A stretch of 64,000 bases of DNA from Candidatus Melainabacteria bacterium SSGW_16 (GTDB lineage: Bacteria > Cyanobacteriota > Vampirovibrionia > 2-02-FULL-35-15). Shown here piece by piece: positions 16,987 to 26,293 of the stretch (the stretch's first letter is position 1; each line of letters starts with the position of its first letter). The stretch covers positions 1 through 64,000 of the forward strand of contig DUDS01000003.1 in NCBI GenBank assembly GCA_004769085.1, written 5' to 3'. A program made the position numbers and the translations under genes. The notes beneath the pieces were generated by a model. It was given only the letters and a program-made list of their open reading frames with translations, did not search any database and was not told where the DNA came from.

Positions 16987-18201
16987 TCATTCAAGACTAT
17001 CAATAAGAGATTTTGCTTTCTCAAGTATAATTTTTTTCTCTTCTTCACTATAATCAAACAAATATTTTTCAAGAGCAGAAACCGGATTTGTAACCATATC
17101 AACATCAAGATCAGCAATTCTGTATGTTCTTTCCTTATGAACGATTTCAGGCTGTAAAACATATGAAAAGGAATCCGTGAGAAGATTCTTTATTTTTTCA
17201 TTATTAACAGCACCAAAATTTTCTTCATTTATTTTATACCTAATCCTTATAATAGCTGCTGGTTTTTTATTTTTAATAATTGCATCTTCAAGCTCTTTCT
17301 GAGGATCACTGCTCTGAGTTAAGTCAACAGAAATTGTAATAAATGGTCTTGGATTTGTTGAAATAAATTCATGCTTGACTTTTCCTTTTTCAATTTCAAG
17401 ATAAATAAAACCTTTATCCTCGTTTTCTTCCCCAAAATCAACTCTTTCAAGTGAACCGGCATATAAAATAAGCGGTTTGTCTTTTTGCAAAACCTGATGC
17501 CTGTGTATATGACCAAACCCTATATAATCAAGTTCTGTTTTCTGAAAAAACCCAAGAGGAAAACTGAAAACTTTACCGATTGACAAATCCTGTTCAGAAC
17601 CAAATTGTGCTGTTTCAATAGTCCCGTGTCCTATTAAAATAGCAGGATCAACCGGATCAATCTTTTGCAAACAGGCTTCTAAAGCCTGTTTTACTTTTTC
17701 TATCATTAACTGATCCTGTTCTTTTGTACCAAGATTTCTGTGCTCTTCTTTTGTCAGTAATCTGCTTTTTGTTACATGCGGGAGAGAGATTATCTGAACA
17801 GTACCATTTTTTGTAATTATATTTTTTTTCTCTATTTTGTTAAAAACAGTCACGTGGTTAACCTGCAGAGTATCATAAATATCAAGTGCATCAGAACCAT
17901 CAACCCTGTACAAAACATCGTGATTTCCTATAAGTAAAATCGTGGGTATTTTGCTATCTGATAATTTTTTTATTCTTTTTGCAAATTCTTTCTGGTAAAC
18001 AGGTTCAGGCGTCGCATGTTTATATGTGTCACCAGTAAAAATTACCAAATCAGCATCTTTATTCACTGAAAAATTAACAGCTTTATCAAGCGCAGATATG
18101 AAATCTTCAAATCTTTTATTTAAACCGGTTTCAGGATTTATCGAGCCATACCTCTCTCCTGAGCCAAAGTGAAGGTCTGAAAAATGTACTACTTTAATCA
18201 T
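16987..18201 (-). CDS. SbcD/Mre11-like DNA repair exonuclease
   Basis: From MIKVVHFSDLHFG this calcineurin-like phosphoesterase is 404 residues. The metal-binding signature motifs are present in order: DLHFG, GDTY, GNHD, GHGTIE and GHIHRHQ. The layout matches the Mre11/SbcD nuclease family, which resects DNA ends with an SbcC/Rad50 partner. No SbcC gene is adjacent, so this may be a stand-alone YhaO-like nuclease. The TTG at 18210 is rejected as a start. The pgeF promoter is divergent and only about 30 bp separate the two start codons. Confidence 0.88.
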   Translation of the reverse strand: MIKVVHFSDLHFGSGERYGSINPETGLNKRFEDFISALDKAVNFSVNKDADLVIFTGDTYKHATPEPVYQKEFAKRIKKLSDSKIPTILLIGNHDVLYRVDGSDALDIYDTLQVNHVTVFNKIEKKNIITKNGTVQIISLPHVTKSRLLTKEEHRNLGTKEQDQLMIEKVKQALEACLQKIDPVDPAILIGHGTIETAQFGSEQDLSIGKVFSFPLGFFQKTELDYIGFGHIHRHQVLQKDKPLILYAGSLERVDFGEENEDKGFIYLEIEKGKVKHEFISTNPRPFITISVDLTQSSDPQKELEDAIIKNKKPAAIIRIRYKINEENFGAVNNEKIKNLLTDSFSYVLQPEIVHKERTYRIADLDVDMVTNPVSALEKYLFDYSEEEKKIILEKAKSLIDSLE

Positions 18202-18216
18202 AATAAACAATTAGTG

Positions 18217-18225
18217 TGATATATT
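18217..18225 (+). promoter_or_regulatory. Extended -10 of pgeF, leaderless spacing
   Basis: TG-A-TATATT is followed by seven nucleotides and ATG at 18233, without an SD. Confidence 0.5.
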
Positions 18226-18232
18226 TTACCTT

Positions 18233-19024
18233 ATGCAATTTTTAAAGAAATTAAAGAAAGAGGTATGGACTGAAGCCAATCAAGGTCATATAAAAGGCTG
18301 GCAGTGCAGTTATTTACTTCAATTCCCAGCTTTAAAACATCTCTTTACAGGTAAAGCAGGAGATTTAAATTTAGCAAAACATCAACCTACTGTTTTCCCT
18401 GAAAAAAGCGTGGAAAAGAATCGTGAATCATTATGTAAATGCCTGGAAGTAAATTATAAAAATTTAATTGTCGTACCTATTTCACATACAGATATTGTTC
18501 AGGTTTTGGAAAATGAAAATCAAAAATTAAAAGAATGTGATGCTATTATAACCCATTTGACAGATATTCCAATATTAATTACTGCAGCAGACTGCGTACC
18601 AATACTTTTATATTCACCAGAGAAGAAAATACTAGGACTAGTCCATGCCGGATGGAAAGGCACTGCAGGAAAAATTATAGAAAAAGCAGTAATTGCAATG
18701 CAGGAAAATTACATGGTAAGGCCATCACAAATAGTTGCTGTAATAGGTCCTGCTATTGGAAGAAAAAGCTATGAAGTAGGGCAGGATGTTGCAGATCTTC
18801 TGGTACATGCAACAGAAAGTGCTGAGATTTTAGATACTTCAGGATCAAAACCAAAAGCAGATTTGAAACTTGCAAATAAAATACAGTTAGATAAAGTAGG
18901 TGTAATGAAAATATTTGTTTCAGAATTAGATACAGGTATTAATACCGGCTTGCTTTATTCACACAGAATTCAGGGGAAAAGAGCTGGCAGACAGGGTTTA
19001 ATTGCTTCTATGGTTTCAAATTAA
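18233..19024 (+). CDS. pgeF: Peptidoglycan editing factor / YfiH-laccase domain protein
   Basis: This 263-residue member of the YfiH (DUF152) family is described as a multicopper-like oxidoreductase fold that removes wrongly incorporated Ser from peptidoglycan precursors, or as a purine nucleoside phosphorylase. Conserved features present: SHTDIVQVL, DAIITHLTDIPILITAADCVPILLYSP (Cys of the metal site), GLVHAGWKGTAGKI (His) and the Gly-Pro-Ala-Ile-Gly motif. It overlaps the convergent STAS-like gene by 4 bp at its stop. Confidence 0.93.
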   Translation: MQFLKKLKKEVWTEANQGHIKGWQCSYLLQFPALKHLFTGKAGDLNLAKHQPTVFPEKSVEKNRESLCKCLEVNYKNLIVVPISHTDIVQVLENENQKLKECDAIITHLTDIPILITAADCVPILLYSPEKKILGLVHAGWKGTAGKIIEKAVIAMQENYMVRPSQIVAVIGPAIGRKSYEVGQDVADLLVHATESAEILDTSGSKPKADLKLANKIQLDKVGVMKIFVSELDTGINTGLLYSHRIQGKRAGRQGLIASMVSN

Positions 19025-19314
19025 ACACATATAGCCAGTATTTTTTTTACCCTTGCTACCTGAAATACTTTATAGATATTGGGCTGCACATTTAAGATTC
19101 TTACATCTACCCCTAAATCTATAGCTCTGTCTATAAGCTGCTCAAATCTTTCAAGGAAATATACTGAAATAAATTTGATGTTTTTAAAATCGATTGGGAT
19201 TTCTTTTCTGTCAAGAATCTCTTTACCTAAAATGTCAAGGATAGCTTTAATTTGTTTTTCTGTTGTGATTTTACCCTGAAATAAATCTGCAAGGATGCCA
19301 TTATTAGTATGCAT
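19021..19314 (-). CDS. STAS-like (anti-anti-sigma type) small protein
   Basis: The 97-residue protein resembles the STAS fold: a beta strand IPIDFKNIKFISVYFLERFEQL in the place of the FISSAGL-type phospho-loop, then LGVDVRILNVQPNIYKVFQVARVKKIL, typical of the STAS helix-strand-helix end. The usual phosphorylatable Ser after ISS is replaced (ISVYFLERF), so it may not be kinase-regulated. Its start overlaps the end of adhE by 11 bp, so the two are translationally coupled. No anti-sigma kinase is adjacent. Confidence 0.6.
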   Translation of the reverse strand: MHTNNGILADLFQGKITTEKQIKAILDILGKEILDRKEIPIDFKNIKFISVYFLERFEQLIDRAIDLGVDVRILNVQPNIYKVFQVARVKKILAICV

Positions 19315-21940
19315 TTCTAAAGATCTCCTCTAATTCCTGAACCAAAGGCATTCTGGGATTAGTTCTAATGCTTAAGTCGTTTATGGTCTTGTTTATTAAT
19401 TCTGGAATACTCTGCAGATAGTCATCTAGTTTTATTCCCAATTCACCAACTCTGGAAGGAAGCATAGAATCCTTAAGGAGTTTTTTTACTTTATCTTTAA
19501 AACTATTTATCAGTACCTTTGTATCATCACCATTACAACCAGTTAATTGGGCAAGAGATAAATACTTTTCAGGTGCTACATATTTTTTGTAATTTGGAAA
19601 TGGCATAAATTTGGTCGGTGTTCCTGAATTAAAATCAATTGTACTTAACAAAAATACTGCATTTGCTCTGCCATGAGAGATGCCAAATTGTGCACCAAGA
19701 GAGTGAGCTAATGCATGGTTTATTCCAACAGAAGCATTACTAAATGCCATACCTGCAAGGGTCGCTGCATTATGCATTCTCTGTCTAAGGTACAAATCTT
19801 TTGGATTTTTTATTACTTCAGATAGGGTTTCAAAAATTATCTTTATGGACTGAATACAAAGAGCATCAGTATAATCTGATGCATAAATTGAAACATATGC
19901 TTCCAGGGCATGTGTAAATGCATCAATCCCTGTATCAGCAGTAGGCCCCTGAGGTAAGTCTTTAACAACTTCTGAATCTACTATTGCAATATCCGGTGTC
20001 AATCCGTAATCAAAAATAGATATTTTAATATTATTATTTTTGTCTGCTATAACACATGCAGGGCTGACTTCACTTCCTGTTCCACTGGTCGTAGGAATTG
20101 CAATAAGCTTTGACTTTCCGAGGATAGGGAATTTTACTACTCTCTTCCGTAAATCAACAAAATCAACAAATAAATCTTCAAACTTAATTTCAGGACACTC
20201 ATAAAATAACCTGATTGCTTTTGCTGAATCAATTACTGAACCACCGCCAATTGCAATAAAATAATCAGGATTATATCCACTCAACTGTTCAATTCCTTTA
20301 TTAATAATATCCATTGAAGGTTCCGGTGTTACATCACAAAATGTTCGGACATTACAACCGTCAGAAAGATTTTCAGTCACTTTGTTAAGTAATCCAAGCT
20401 TTTCAATAACGTGATCTGAAATAATAAATGCATTTTTTATGTTTAGCGTTTTAAGAATACGCAGGGAACCTTCATTAAAGTAAATTTGGTTAGGCAACTT
20501 AAAACACATTGGCTCAATTTGTCTTCTTGGCACACGTTTTATATTAAGCAAATTATAGATATTAACATTGTCTGTAGTACTGTTACCACCACCAGTTCCA
20601 CATCCAAAACTTAAAGTCGCAGATAAATTATTATACATTCCACCTAAGCCACCAAGTGCTGTAGGCTGGTTCACAATTATTCTTCCTGCATTTATGAGTG
20701 ACTGAAAATCTGAAATTGCTTTTTCATCATCTGCAAATATCCCTGCAGTATGACCGGTTCCACCACCATAATTAACAAGTAGACATTTGTTAATAGCATC
20801 AGACTGGGAATCAGCTTTCATAACTGCAAGAACAGGCATTAATTTTTCTTTTAACAAAGGATGATTTTTGCTTTCAACTTCACAAATAAGAATTTTAGTA
20901 TTTTTGTCTACATTTATTCCCGCAGCAGAAGCTATTGTGAATGCACTTTTCCCAACAAATTTGTAATTCATTGCATTTGTTTCAGAATCAATAACATACG
21001 GTGTAATTTTTTTTATTTCTTCAGGAGAGCATATATGACAGTTTAATTTTTTAAATTCATTAATTACATCCTGGTATATTTCCTTATCAACTACAATTGT
21101 CTGCTCAGATGGACATTCATTCCCATTATCAAAAGTTTTTGAAATACAAATATCCATAACTGTGCTCTGTATATTTGTTGTTTTATGAACATAAACCGGC
21201 GTATTACCGGAACCCACACCAATAGCTGGTTTTCCAGAACTATAAGCAACTTTTACCATGGTAGTGCCACCAGTTGCAAAAACAAGATCAACTTCTTTGT
21301 GATGCATGAGATAATCAGTTTGTTTTCTAAGTTTTGAATTTCTCTTTAACCATCCTATACATCCTTCAGGAGCACCAGCTGCAATAGCAGCTTTGTATAA
21401 AACTTCTGCAGTATACATTACACATTTACTAGACATTAAATGTGGGCTGAATACAATTGCATTTCTTGTTTTTAAAGCAATTATTGATTTATAGATTACA
21501 GTGCTTGTGGGATTTGTTACAGGTGTCAAAGCTGCTATAACACCTATTGGTTCGGCAACTTCAGTCATCTGCTCATCTTTAAAATCCCTGATAATATCTA
21601 CGGTTTTTTTATCTCTTATCTGGTGATATAAAAACTCGCTTGCAACAATATTCTTTAGAACCTTATCCTCAAACAAACCCATTCTGGTTTCTTCAACAGC
21701 AAGTTTTGCAAATTCTCTGGAATGCTTTAATGCTGCTTTGACAACTTCATAAACAATCCTGTCCACTTCACTTTGAGAATACTGGGTAAAAACTGCACAA
21801 GCTTTTCTTGCTTTTGCAAGAATTTCATCTACCTGTGGAAATGTTTCATTGGTAATTTCCTGGTATAAATCAATGTTTAATTTTGCTAATTTCTCATCAA
21901 GCAAAACACTTTCACTGTCATTCTCAGGTAAAAGGGGCAT
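19304..21940 (-). CDS. adhE: Bifunctional acetaldehyde/alcohol dehydrogenase
   Basis: AdhE reduces acetyl-CoA to acetaldehyde and then ethanol with NADH, a fermentation endpoint that assembles into spirosomes. The 878-residue protein has the normal length. The N-terminal aldehyde dehydrogenase domain (about 20-450) has the active Cys in FDNGNECPSEQT. The C-terminal iron-dependent alcohol dehydrogenase domain (about 460-875) has the NAD motif GGGSVIDSAKAIR and the iron ligands in GIDAFTHALEAYVS and GINHALAHSLGAQFGISHGRAN. It implies anaerobic or microaerobic metabolism. It is followed by the coupled STAS-like gene. Confidence 0.98.
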   Translation of the reverse strand: MPLLPENDSESVLLDEKLAKLNIDLYQEITNETFPQVDEILAKARKACAVFTQYSQSEVDRIVYEVVKAALKHSREFAKLAVEETRMGLFEDKVLKNIVASEFLYHQIRDKKTVDIIRDFKDEQMTEVAEPIGVIAALTPVTNPTSTVIYKSIIALKTRNAIVFSPHLMSSKCVMYTAEVLYKAAIAAGAPEGCIGWLKRNSKLRKQTDYLMHHKEVDLVFATGGTTMVKVAYSSGKPAIGVGSGNTPVYVHKTTNIQSTVMDICISKTFDNGNECPSEQTIVVDKEIYQDVINEFKKLNCHICSPEEIKKITPYVIDSETNAMNYKFVGKSAFTIASAAGINVDKNTKILICEVESKNHPLLKEKLMPVLAVMKADSQSDAINKCLLVNYGGGTGHTAGIFADDEKAISDFQSLINAGRIIVNQPTALGGLGGMYNNLSATLSFGCGTGGGNSTTDNVNIYNLLNIKRVPRRQIEPMCFKLPNQIYFNEGSLRILKTLNIKNAFIISDHVIEKLGLLNKVTENLSDGCNVRTFCDVTPEPSMDIINKGIEQLSGYNPDYFIAIGGGSVIDSAKAIRLFYECPEIKFEDLFVDFVDLRKRVVKFPILGKSKLIAIPTTSGTGSEVSPACVIADKNNNIKISIFDYGLTPDIAIVDSEVVKDLPQGPTADTGIDAFTHALEAYVSIYASDYTDALCIQSIKIIFETLSEVIKNPKDLYLRQRMHNAATLAGMAFSNASVGINHALAHSLGAQFGISHGRANAVFLLSTIDFNSGTPTKFMPFPNYKKYVAPEKYLSLAQLTGCNGDDTKVLINSFKDKVKKLLKDSMLPSRVGELGIKLDDYLQSIPELINKTINDLSIRTNPRMPLVQELEEIFRNAY

Positions 21941-22092
21941 AGTTTTAATAGTTTACCCATTAACAAAATAATATTCATAATTCTTTTAGTTTATTTAAGC
22001 TCATAAATACATTTTAGCTTCGGTTAAATTAAAGCATTACTTACAATTTAATACCTAAATGTGAAACTGATTTTTTATTCTGGATTATCAGT

Positions 22093-22500
22093 TTAGTTTG
22101 ATAATGCTACTAAAGAAGTTTTTTGTTTCAGTTCGAGCAATTCAGCAACTGAAATTGTAGTCATTGGTGTACGAATAAATCTAGGTAACAATGGATTAGA
22201 CTCTTTTAATGGAGTTATTCTTAATTTCCCAACTGCAGGATTAATAGAGTTCATTTGAGCTAAAGTAGTTCGCAATCCATGCTCAGTTAATAAACAAACT
22301 GGTGGATCCTCCCATGGGATTTGCAGAGCATAATCAAAATCCCTATCACTGGTAATCTCTTCCCCTTCCCCCGATAATACAGAAAAATTCTTGAATGGAG
22401 ATGGCTCTTTATAGCTGGTTAAACGACTTACTATCATGTTTATTAAAAAAAAGTTATGTAAATTGAGTAAGATAATAACAGCTGCTATTAACCAGGTCAA
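22093..22500 (-). CDS. Uncharacterised 135-aa membrane-anchored protein after fliI
   Basis: I do not recognise this protein. One N-terminal hydrophobic helix (TWLIAAVIILLNLHNFFLI) precedes about 110 soluble residues with FDYALQIPWEDPPVCLLTE and a C-terminal helix SVAELLELKQKTS. It begins 14 bp after the FliI/SctN stop on the same strand, as third gene of flhA-fliI-this. Position suggests a role in the export apparatus, but it does not look like FliJ, FliH or FliO. No SD is evident. Confidence 0.6.
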   Translation of the reverse strand: MTWLIAAVIILLNLHNFFLINMIVSRLTSYKEPSPFKNFSVLSGEGEEITSDRDFDYALQIPWEDPPVCLLTEHGLRTTLAQMNSINPAVGKLRITPLKESNPLLPRFIRTPMTTISVAELLELKQKTSLVALSN

Positions 22501-22514
22501 TATGTCTAAAATTT

Positions 22515-23909
22515 TTACTTGCCTTGTTGATAAATTTCAATCATAAGTCTTAATGTATCATCAAAACCTGTAGTCTCATAAATACCCTGCTGTAAGAAGG
22601 AATCAATAACAGGTTTCAGCAATATTGCTTTATCAATTCTTGGATCTGAGCCTTTTTCATATGCTCCTATTGCAATTAAATCTTCTGCATTATTATATGT
22701 TGCCATCATATTACGAATAAATCCTGCGGCTTCCTGGTGTTCTTTACCAGCCAGCTCAGGGAAAAGTCTGCTTACACTGTTTAAAACATCAGTAGAAGGA
22801 TAATGATTTCTTGCTGCAATAGAGCGCGACAGAATAATATGACCATCAAGAATCCCCCTGGCTGCATCAGCTATTGGTTCATTAAAATCATCCCCTTCAA
22901 CAAGCACTGTGTAAATAGCAGTAATAGCTCCTGTTTTTGACCTACCAGATCTCTCAAGCACTCTCGGAAGCAGCGCAAAAACAGAGGGGGTATAACCTTT
23001 CATTGTAGGTGGTTCACCAACAGAAAGTCCTACATCTCTGGCTGACATAGCAAGTCTCGTAATAGAATCTGCCATAAGTAAAACATTTTTCCCCTGATCC
23101 CTAAAATATTCAGCAATTGTAGTTGCAGTTAAAAGACATTTAACTCTAAGCATTGCAGGCTGATCTGAAGTAGCAACAACAACAATAGACTTTTTCAAAC
23201 CTTCTTCACCAAGACTTACTTCAATAAAATCCTGAACTTCACGGCCTCTTTCTCCAACAAGTGCAATAACGTTTACATCTGCATCTCCATACCTTGCAAT
23301 CATACCCATTAGTGTACTTTTACCAACTCCCGAGCCTGAAAATATGCCTATTCTTTGCCCAACTCCAAGTGTCAGTAAGCCATCAATAACTCTTACACCT
23401 GTTGCAAATATAGTATCAATTCTTGGCCTGCCATATGCTTCAGGAGGCGGAGCATCCAGTGCTCTGGGTACAAGATTTCCTATTATCTCTATTCCCTCAA
23501 GAGGATTTCCAAAAGTATCAACAACCCGACCAAGCAATGCCTCACCAACATTTACTTCAACAGGTCTTCCTGTCTGAATTATTTTACTGCCCTGATGAAC
23601 TCCTCTTCCATCTACAAGTAAAAGTAAAAGCGATGTTTCTCCTCTAAAACCAACTACTTCTGCAGGTTTAACATCACCATGGTCAGTTATAACATGGCAC
23701 AATTCACCAATCATTGCACCTGGAAGTCTGGCTTCAAGCAAAAGTCCTACTACTTTATTTACAAAACCTGTCCATTTTCGGGTTTCGTTTTTACTTAAGA
23801 TATTGCCAACTTCTCGTCTTAAATTTTTTATATAGTTATCATCAACTAGAGATTTATCAACTGCTGGTAAACCTTTTAAGATATCCTCTTCTGTAATTTT
23901 TTTTACCAT
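22515..23909 (-). CDS. fliI: Type III export ATPase (FliI/SctN family)
   Basis: This 464-residue hexameric ATPase energises unfolding of substrates at flagellar or injectisome export gates. It has the F1-beta-like N-terminal barrel and Walker A SGSGVGKST (191-199). EYFRDQGKNVLLMADSITRLAMSARDVGLSVGEPP is the family hallmark, and PSVFALLPRVLERSG and EGDDFNEPIADAARGILDGHI complete the core. It lies directly after FlhA/SctV (28 bp). Sequence alone cannot separate flagellar FliI from SctN. No other flagellar or injectisome gene is in the window, so fliI is only the closest symbol. Confidence 0.9.
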   Translation of the reverse strand: MVKKITEEDILKGLPAVDKSLVDDNYIKNLRREVGNILSKNETRKWTGFVNKVVGLLLEARLPGAMIGELCHVITDHGDVKPAEVVGFRGETSLLLLLVDGRGVHQGSKIIQTGRPVEVNVGEALLGRVVDTFGNPLEGIEIIGNLVPRALDAPPPEAYGRPRIDTIFATGVRVIDGLLTLGVGQRIGIFSGSGVGKSTLMGMIARYGDADVNVIALVGERGREVQDFIEVSLGEEGLKKSIVVVATSDQPAMLRVKCLLTATTIAEYFRDQGKNVLLMADSITRLAMSARDVGLSVGEPPTMKGYTPSVFALLPRVLERSGRSKTGAITAIYTVLVEGDDFNEPIADAARGILDGHIILSRSIAARNHYPSTDVLNSVSRLFPELAGKEHQEAAGFIRNMMATYNNAEDLIAIGAYEKGSDPRIDKAILLKPVIDSFLQQGIYETTGFDDTLRLMIEIYQQGK

Positions 23910-23937
23910 TTAAGTCTCCTGCCAGTACTAAATGTTT

Positions 23938-26046
23938 CTATGCTGCTGGTGCAGTAACTCCCCCCGTCCCTGTTTGTGCTGATTCAGGCTGCCCAAGTGT
24001 TTCAAGAACCTGCACGTTAAAATCAGGTGAAAGTTCTGCATAAGATAAAACATGGATGTGCGGATCAAATTGTTCAAGCAGTCTGTATAACGGTAGCCTT
24101 AAGCCTGGTCCACAAATTAAAACCGGCCTTCTGCCATACCTTTCATTAATTCTCTTTGAAGCTCTTGAAATCATTGTTACCAACTGCTGGATTTGTCTTG
24201 GATCAAGAATCAGGACCAGGTTATTTTCTACTCTCTGCAGTGACTCTTCCAGTTTTCGTTCCCAGTTAGGGTGAAATGCTACAGAATAAATTTGTTTTTC
24301 AGGTGTTGCAAACTCAAGGCATATCTGCCTTCCGAGAGTAATCCTAAGTTTCTCTGAAAGTAAATCAGGATCCTTAATACCAGAACAAAGATCTTCAAGT
24401 CTTTCAAGCAGATATTGGACATCTCTGATAGAGACTCTTTCCTTTAAAAGATTTACAAAAACTCTTCTTAAATCACCTATGCTTATTAAGCCTGGTACAA
24501 GGCTATCAACTATCTGTGTATCTTTTTGTTTTGCCTGTTCAAGTACTCTCTTAACATCAGCTTTTGTAAGAAGCTCATCAATGTTTTTCCTGACTACTTC
24601 AGCCAGGTGAGCAGTAATTACTCTGACTGCAGGCGTTGCAGGATATTGCCAGTCAATTTGTTCAAGGTAATCTGGATCAATCCAGTATGCAGGCTCCTGA
24701 AGAGCTGAATCCCAGCCCGGAAGGGCACCAGGTGGAGGTTCTGAATAAATCCTGTCCCAGTATTCTCTCAGAACAAGCATTCGATCAGGATATGCCTCGC
24801 TTGAAGAAACAGTTGTATCCCTTATAACAATTCTGTATTCATTTGGATTCAGACTTGGTGCATCCATAATTCTTACAGAAGGTAAAACATAGCCCAGGTT
24901 TAAAGTAAGCTGGTGACGAAGCGAAGCAATCTCAGGTACCAGAGTACCTTGTCTGCCAGGATCTGCAATATCAAGTAAATTTCTTCCAACCCATATTGCA
25001 AGATTATCAACCTCAAGCAATGAATACATCATGTCAGGGCTGCTTGGATTAATTTTCGGTTCAGCTGTTGCCTGCTCTTCAGAAGCTTTCTGATCTCTAT
25101 ATCGTTTAGAAAAAACTGTACCTGCCATTACACCAACAATAATTGATAAAGTTATAAATGCAAAGGTAGGCAGCCCCGGGAGAAATGCAATCAGAAACAA
25201 TAAGCCAGATGCAAGAGCTAAAGCATTTGGTCTATTCATTATCTGGACACCAATATCCTGTCCCAAGCTTTCAGCGCTTGAAGTAGAACGGGTTACTATA
25301 AGACCTGCAGCAATGGAAAGAATTAGTGCAGGCACCTGTGCTGATAATGCATCACCTACGGTCAATATTGTGTATTTGCTTGCTGCCTGCCCGAGATCAA
25401 GTCCTTTCTGGGTTACACCAATAGTTAAGCCTGCAGTAATGTTCACAATAGTTATAACAATACCTGCAATAGCATCGCCTTTTATAAACTTACTTGCACC
25501 GTCCATTGCTCCATAAAATGAAGACTCTCTTTCCAAATCTGCTCTTCGTTGTTTTGCCCCTTCACTACTGATTAATCCTGCATTAAAATCAGCATCAATA
25601 GACATTTGCTTACCTGGCATAGCATCCAGTGCAAACCTGGCAGAAACTTCAGCAATTCTCTCTGCACCTTTAGTAACCACTATAAACTGGACTACTGTAA
25701 TGATTATAAAAATTATGATACCTACAACTATATTTCCACCAGCTACAAAATTCCCAAATGCCATAACCACTTCACCGGCATATCCTTCTTCAAGAATCAA
25801 TCTTGTAACTGCAATGTTAAGTGAAAGTCTCAAAAGTGTTGTAATGAGCAGGACAGAAGGTAAAACCGCATAATCAAGAGGTCTCGAAATATAAAGTGCA
25901 ATTCCTAAAGTAACTATTGCAAAAGAAATGTTTGTAGCTAGTGCCACATCCATAAGCCACGGAGGTAAAGGTACTAAAATCAGGAGGAGTAATCCAAAGA
26001 CTACTGACCCAACAACAATTTCACTGATTAAATGATTTCTATTCAT
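23938..26046 (-). CDS. flhA: Type III export gate protein (FlhA/SctV family)
   Basis: The 702-residue inner-membrane protein forms the nonameric export gate. The N-terminal half (about 1-310) has eight hydrophobic helices. The FHIPEP signature is present as AERIAEVSARFALDAMPGKQ with the following Asp-rich IDADFNAG. The C-terminal half (about 345-690) is the cytoplasmic ring that receives chaperone-substrate complexes. A Gly/Thr-rich tail ends the protein. It is the first gene of a three-gene block. There is no SD, and a 20-bp inverted repeat abuts the start codon. Length and signature fit FlhA slightly better than SctV. Confidence 0.9.
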   Translation of the reverse strand: MNRNHLISEIVVGSVVFGLLLLILVPLPPWLMDVALATNISFAIVTLGIALYISRPLDYAVLPSVLLITTLLRLSLNIAVTRLILEEGYAGEVVMAFGNFVAGGNIVVGIIIFIIITVVQFIVVTKGAERIAEVSARFALDAMPGKQMSIDADFNAGLISSEGAKQRRADLERESSFYGAMDGASKFIKGDAIAGIVITIVNITAGLTIGVTQKGLDLGQAASKYTILTVGDALSAQVPALILSIAAGLIVTRSTSSAESLGQDIGVQIMNRPNALALASGLLFLIAFLPGLPTFAFITLSIIVGVMAGTVFSKRYRDQKASEEQATAEPKINPSSPDMMYSLLEVDNLAIWVGRNLLDIADPGRQGTLVPEIASLRHQLTLNLGYVLPSVRIMDAPSLNPNEYRIVIRDTTVSSSEAYPDRMLVLREYWDRIYSEPPPGALPGWDSALQEPAYWIDPDYLEQIDWQYPATPAVRVITAHLAEVVRKNIDELLTKADVKRVLEQAKQKDTQIVDSLVPGLISIGDLRRVFVNLLKERVSIRDVQYLLERLEDLCSGIKDPDLLSEKLRITLGRQICLEFATPEKQIYSVAFHPNWERKLEESLQRVENNLVLILDPRQIQQLVTMISRASKRINERYGRRPVLICGPGLRLPLYRLLEQFDPHIHVLSYAELSPDFNVQVLETLGQPESAQTGTGGVTAPAA

Positions 26047-26066
26047 TAAAACAAAAATTTGTTTTA
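26047..26066. repeat. 20-bp inverted repeat at the flhA start
   Basis: TAAAACAAA and TTTGTTTTA are separated by two bases, immediately upstream of the flhA ATG. It could be an operator or a weak hairpin over the translation start. A/T-rich chance occurrence is possible. Confidence 0.3.
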
Positions 26067-26293
26067 CTTTTAAGCTTTGTCCCCTATATCATTAATATTC
26101 ACATAGCCATTCTGTTCTAACTAGGTAATCAAAAGCTTAAAATATAACCAAATTATCGGATTTTTTCATAAAAAGATTAGAATTTCAGGCTAAAAACATA
26201 GGTACCCTGTATATATTTAGGATCTTAAGAGGGTAATCCACTGGGGTTAGCAGCACTTATTATTTTAAATTATAGTCAGATAATTGTCTGAAA

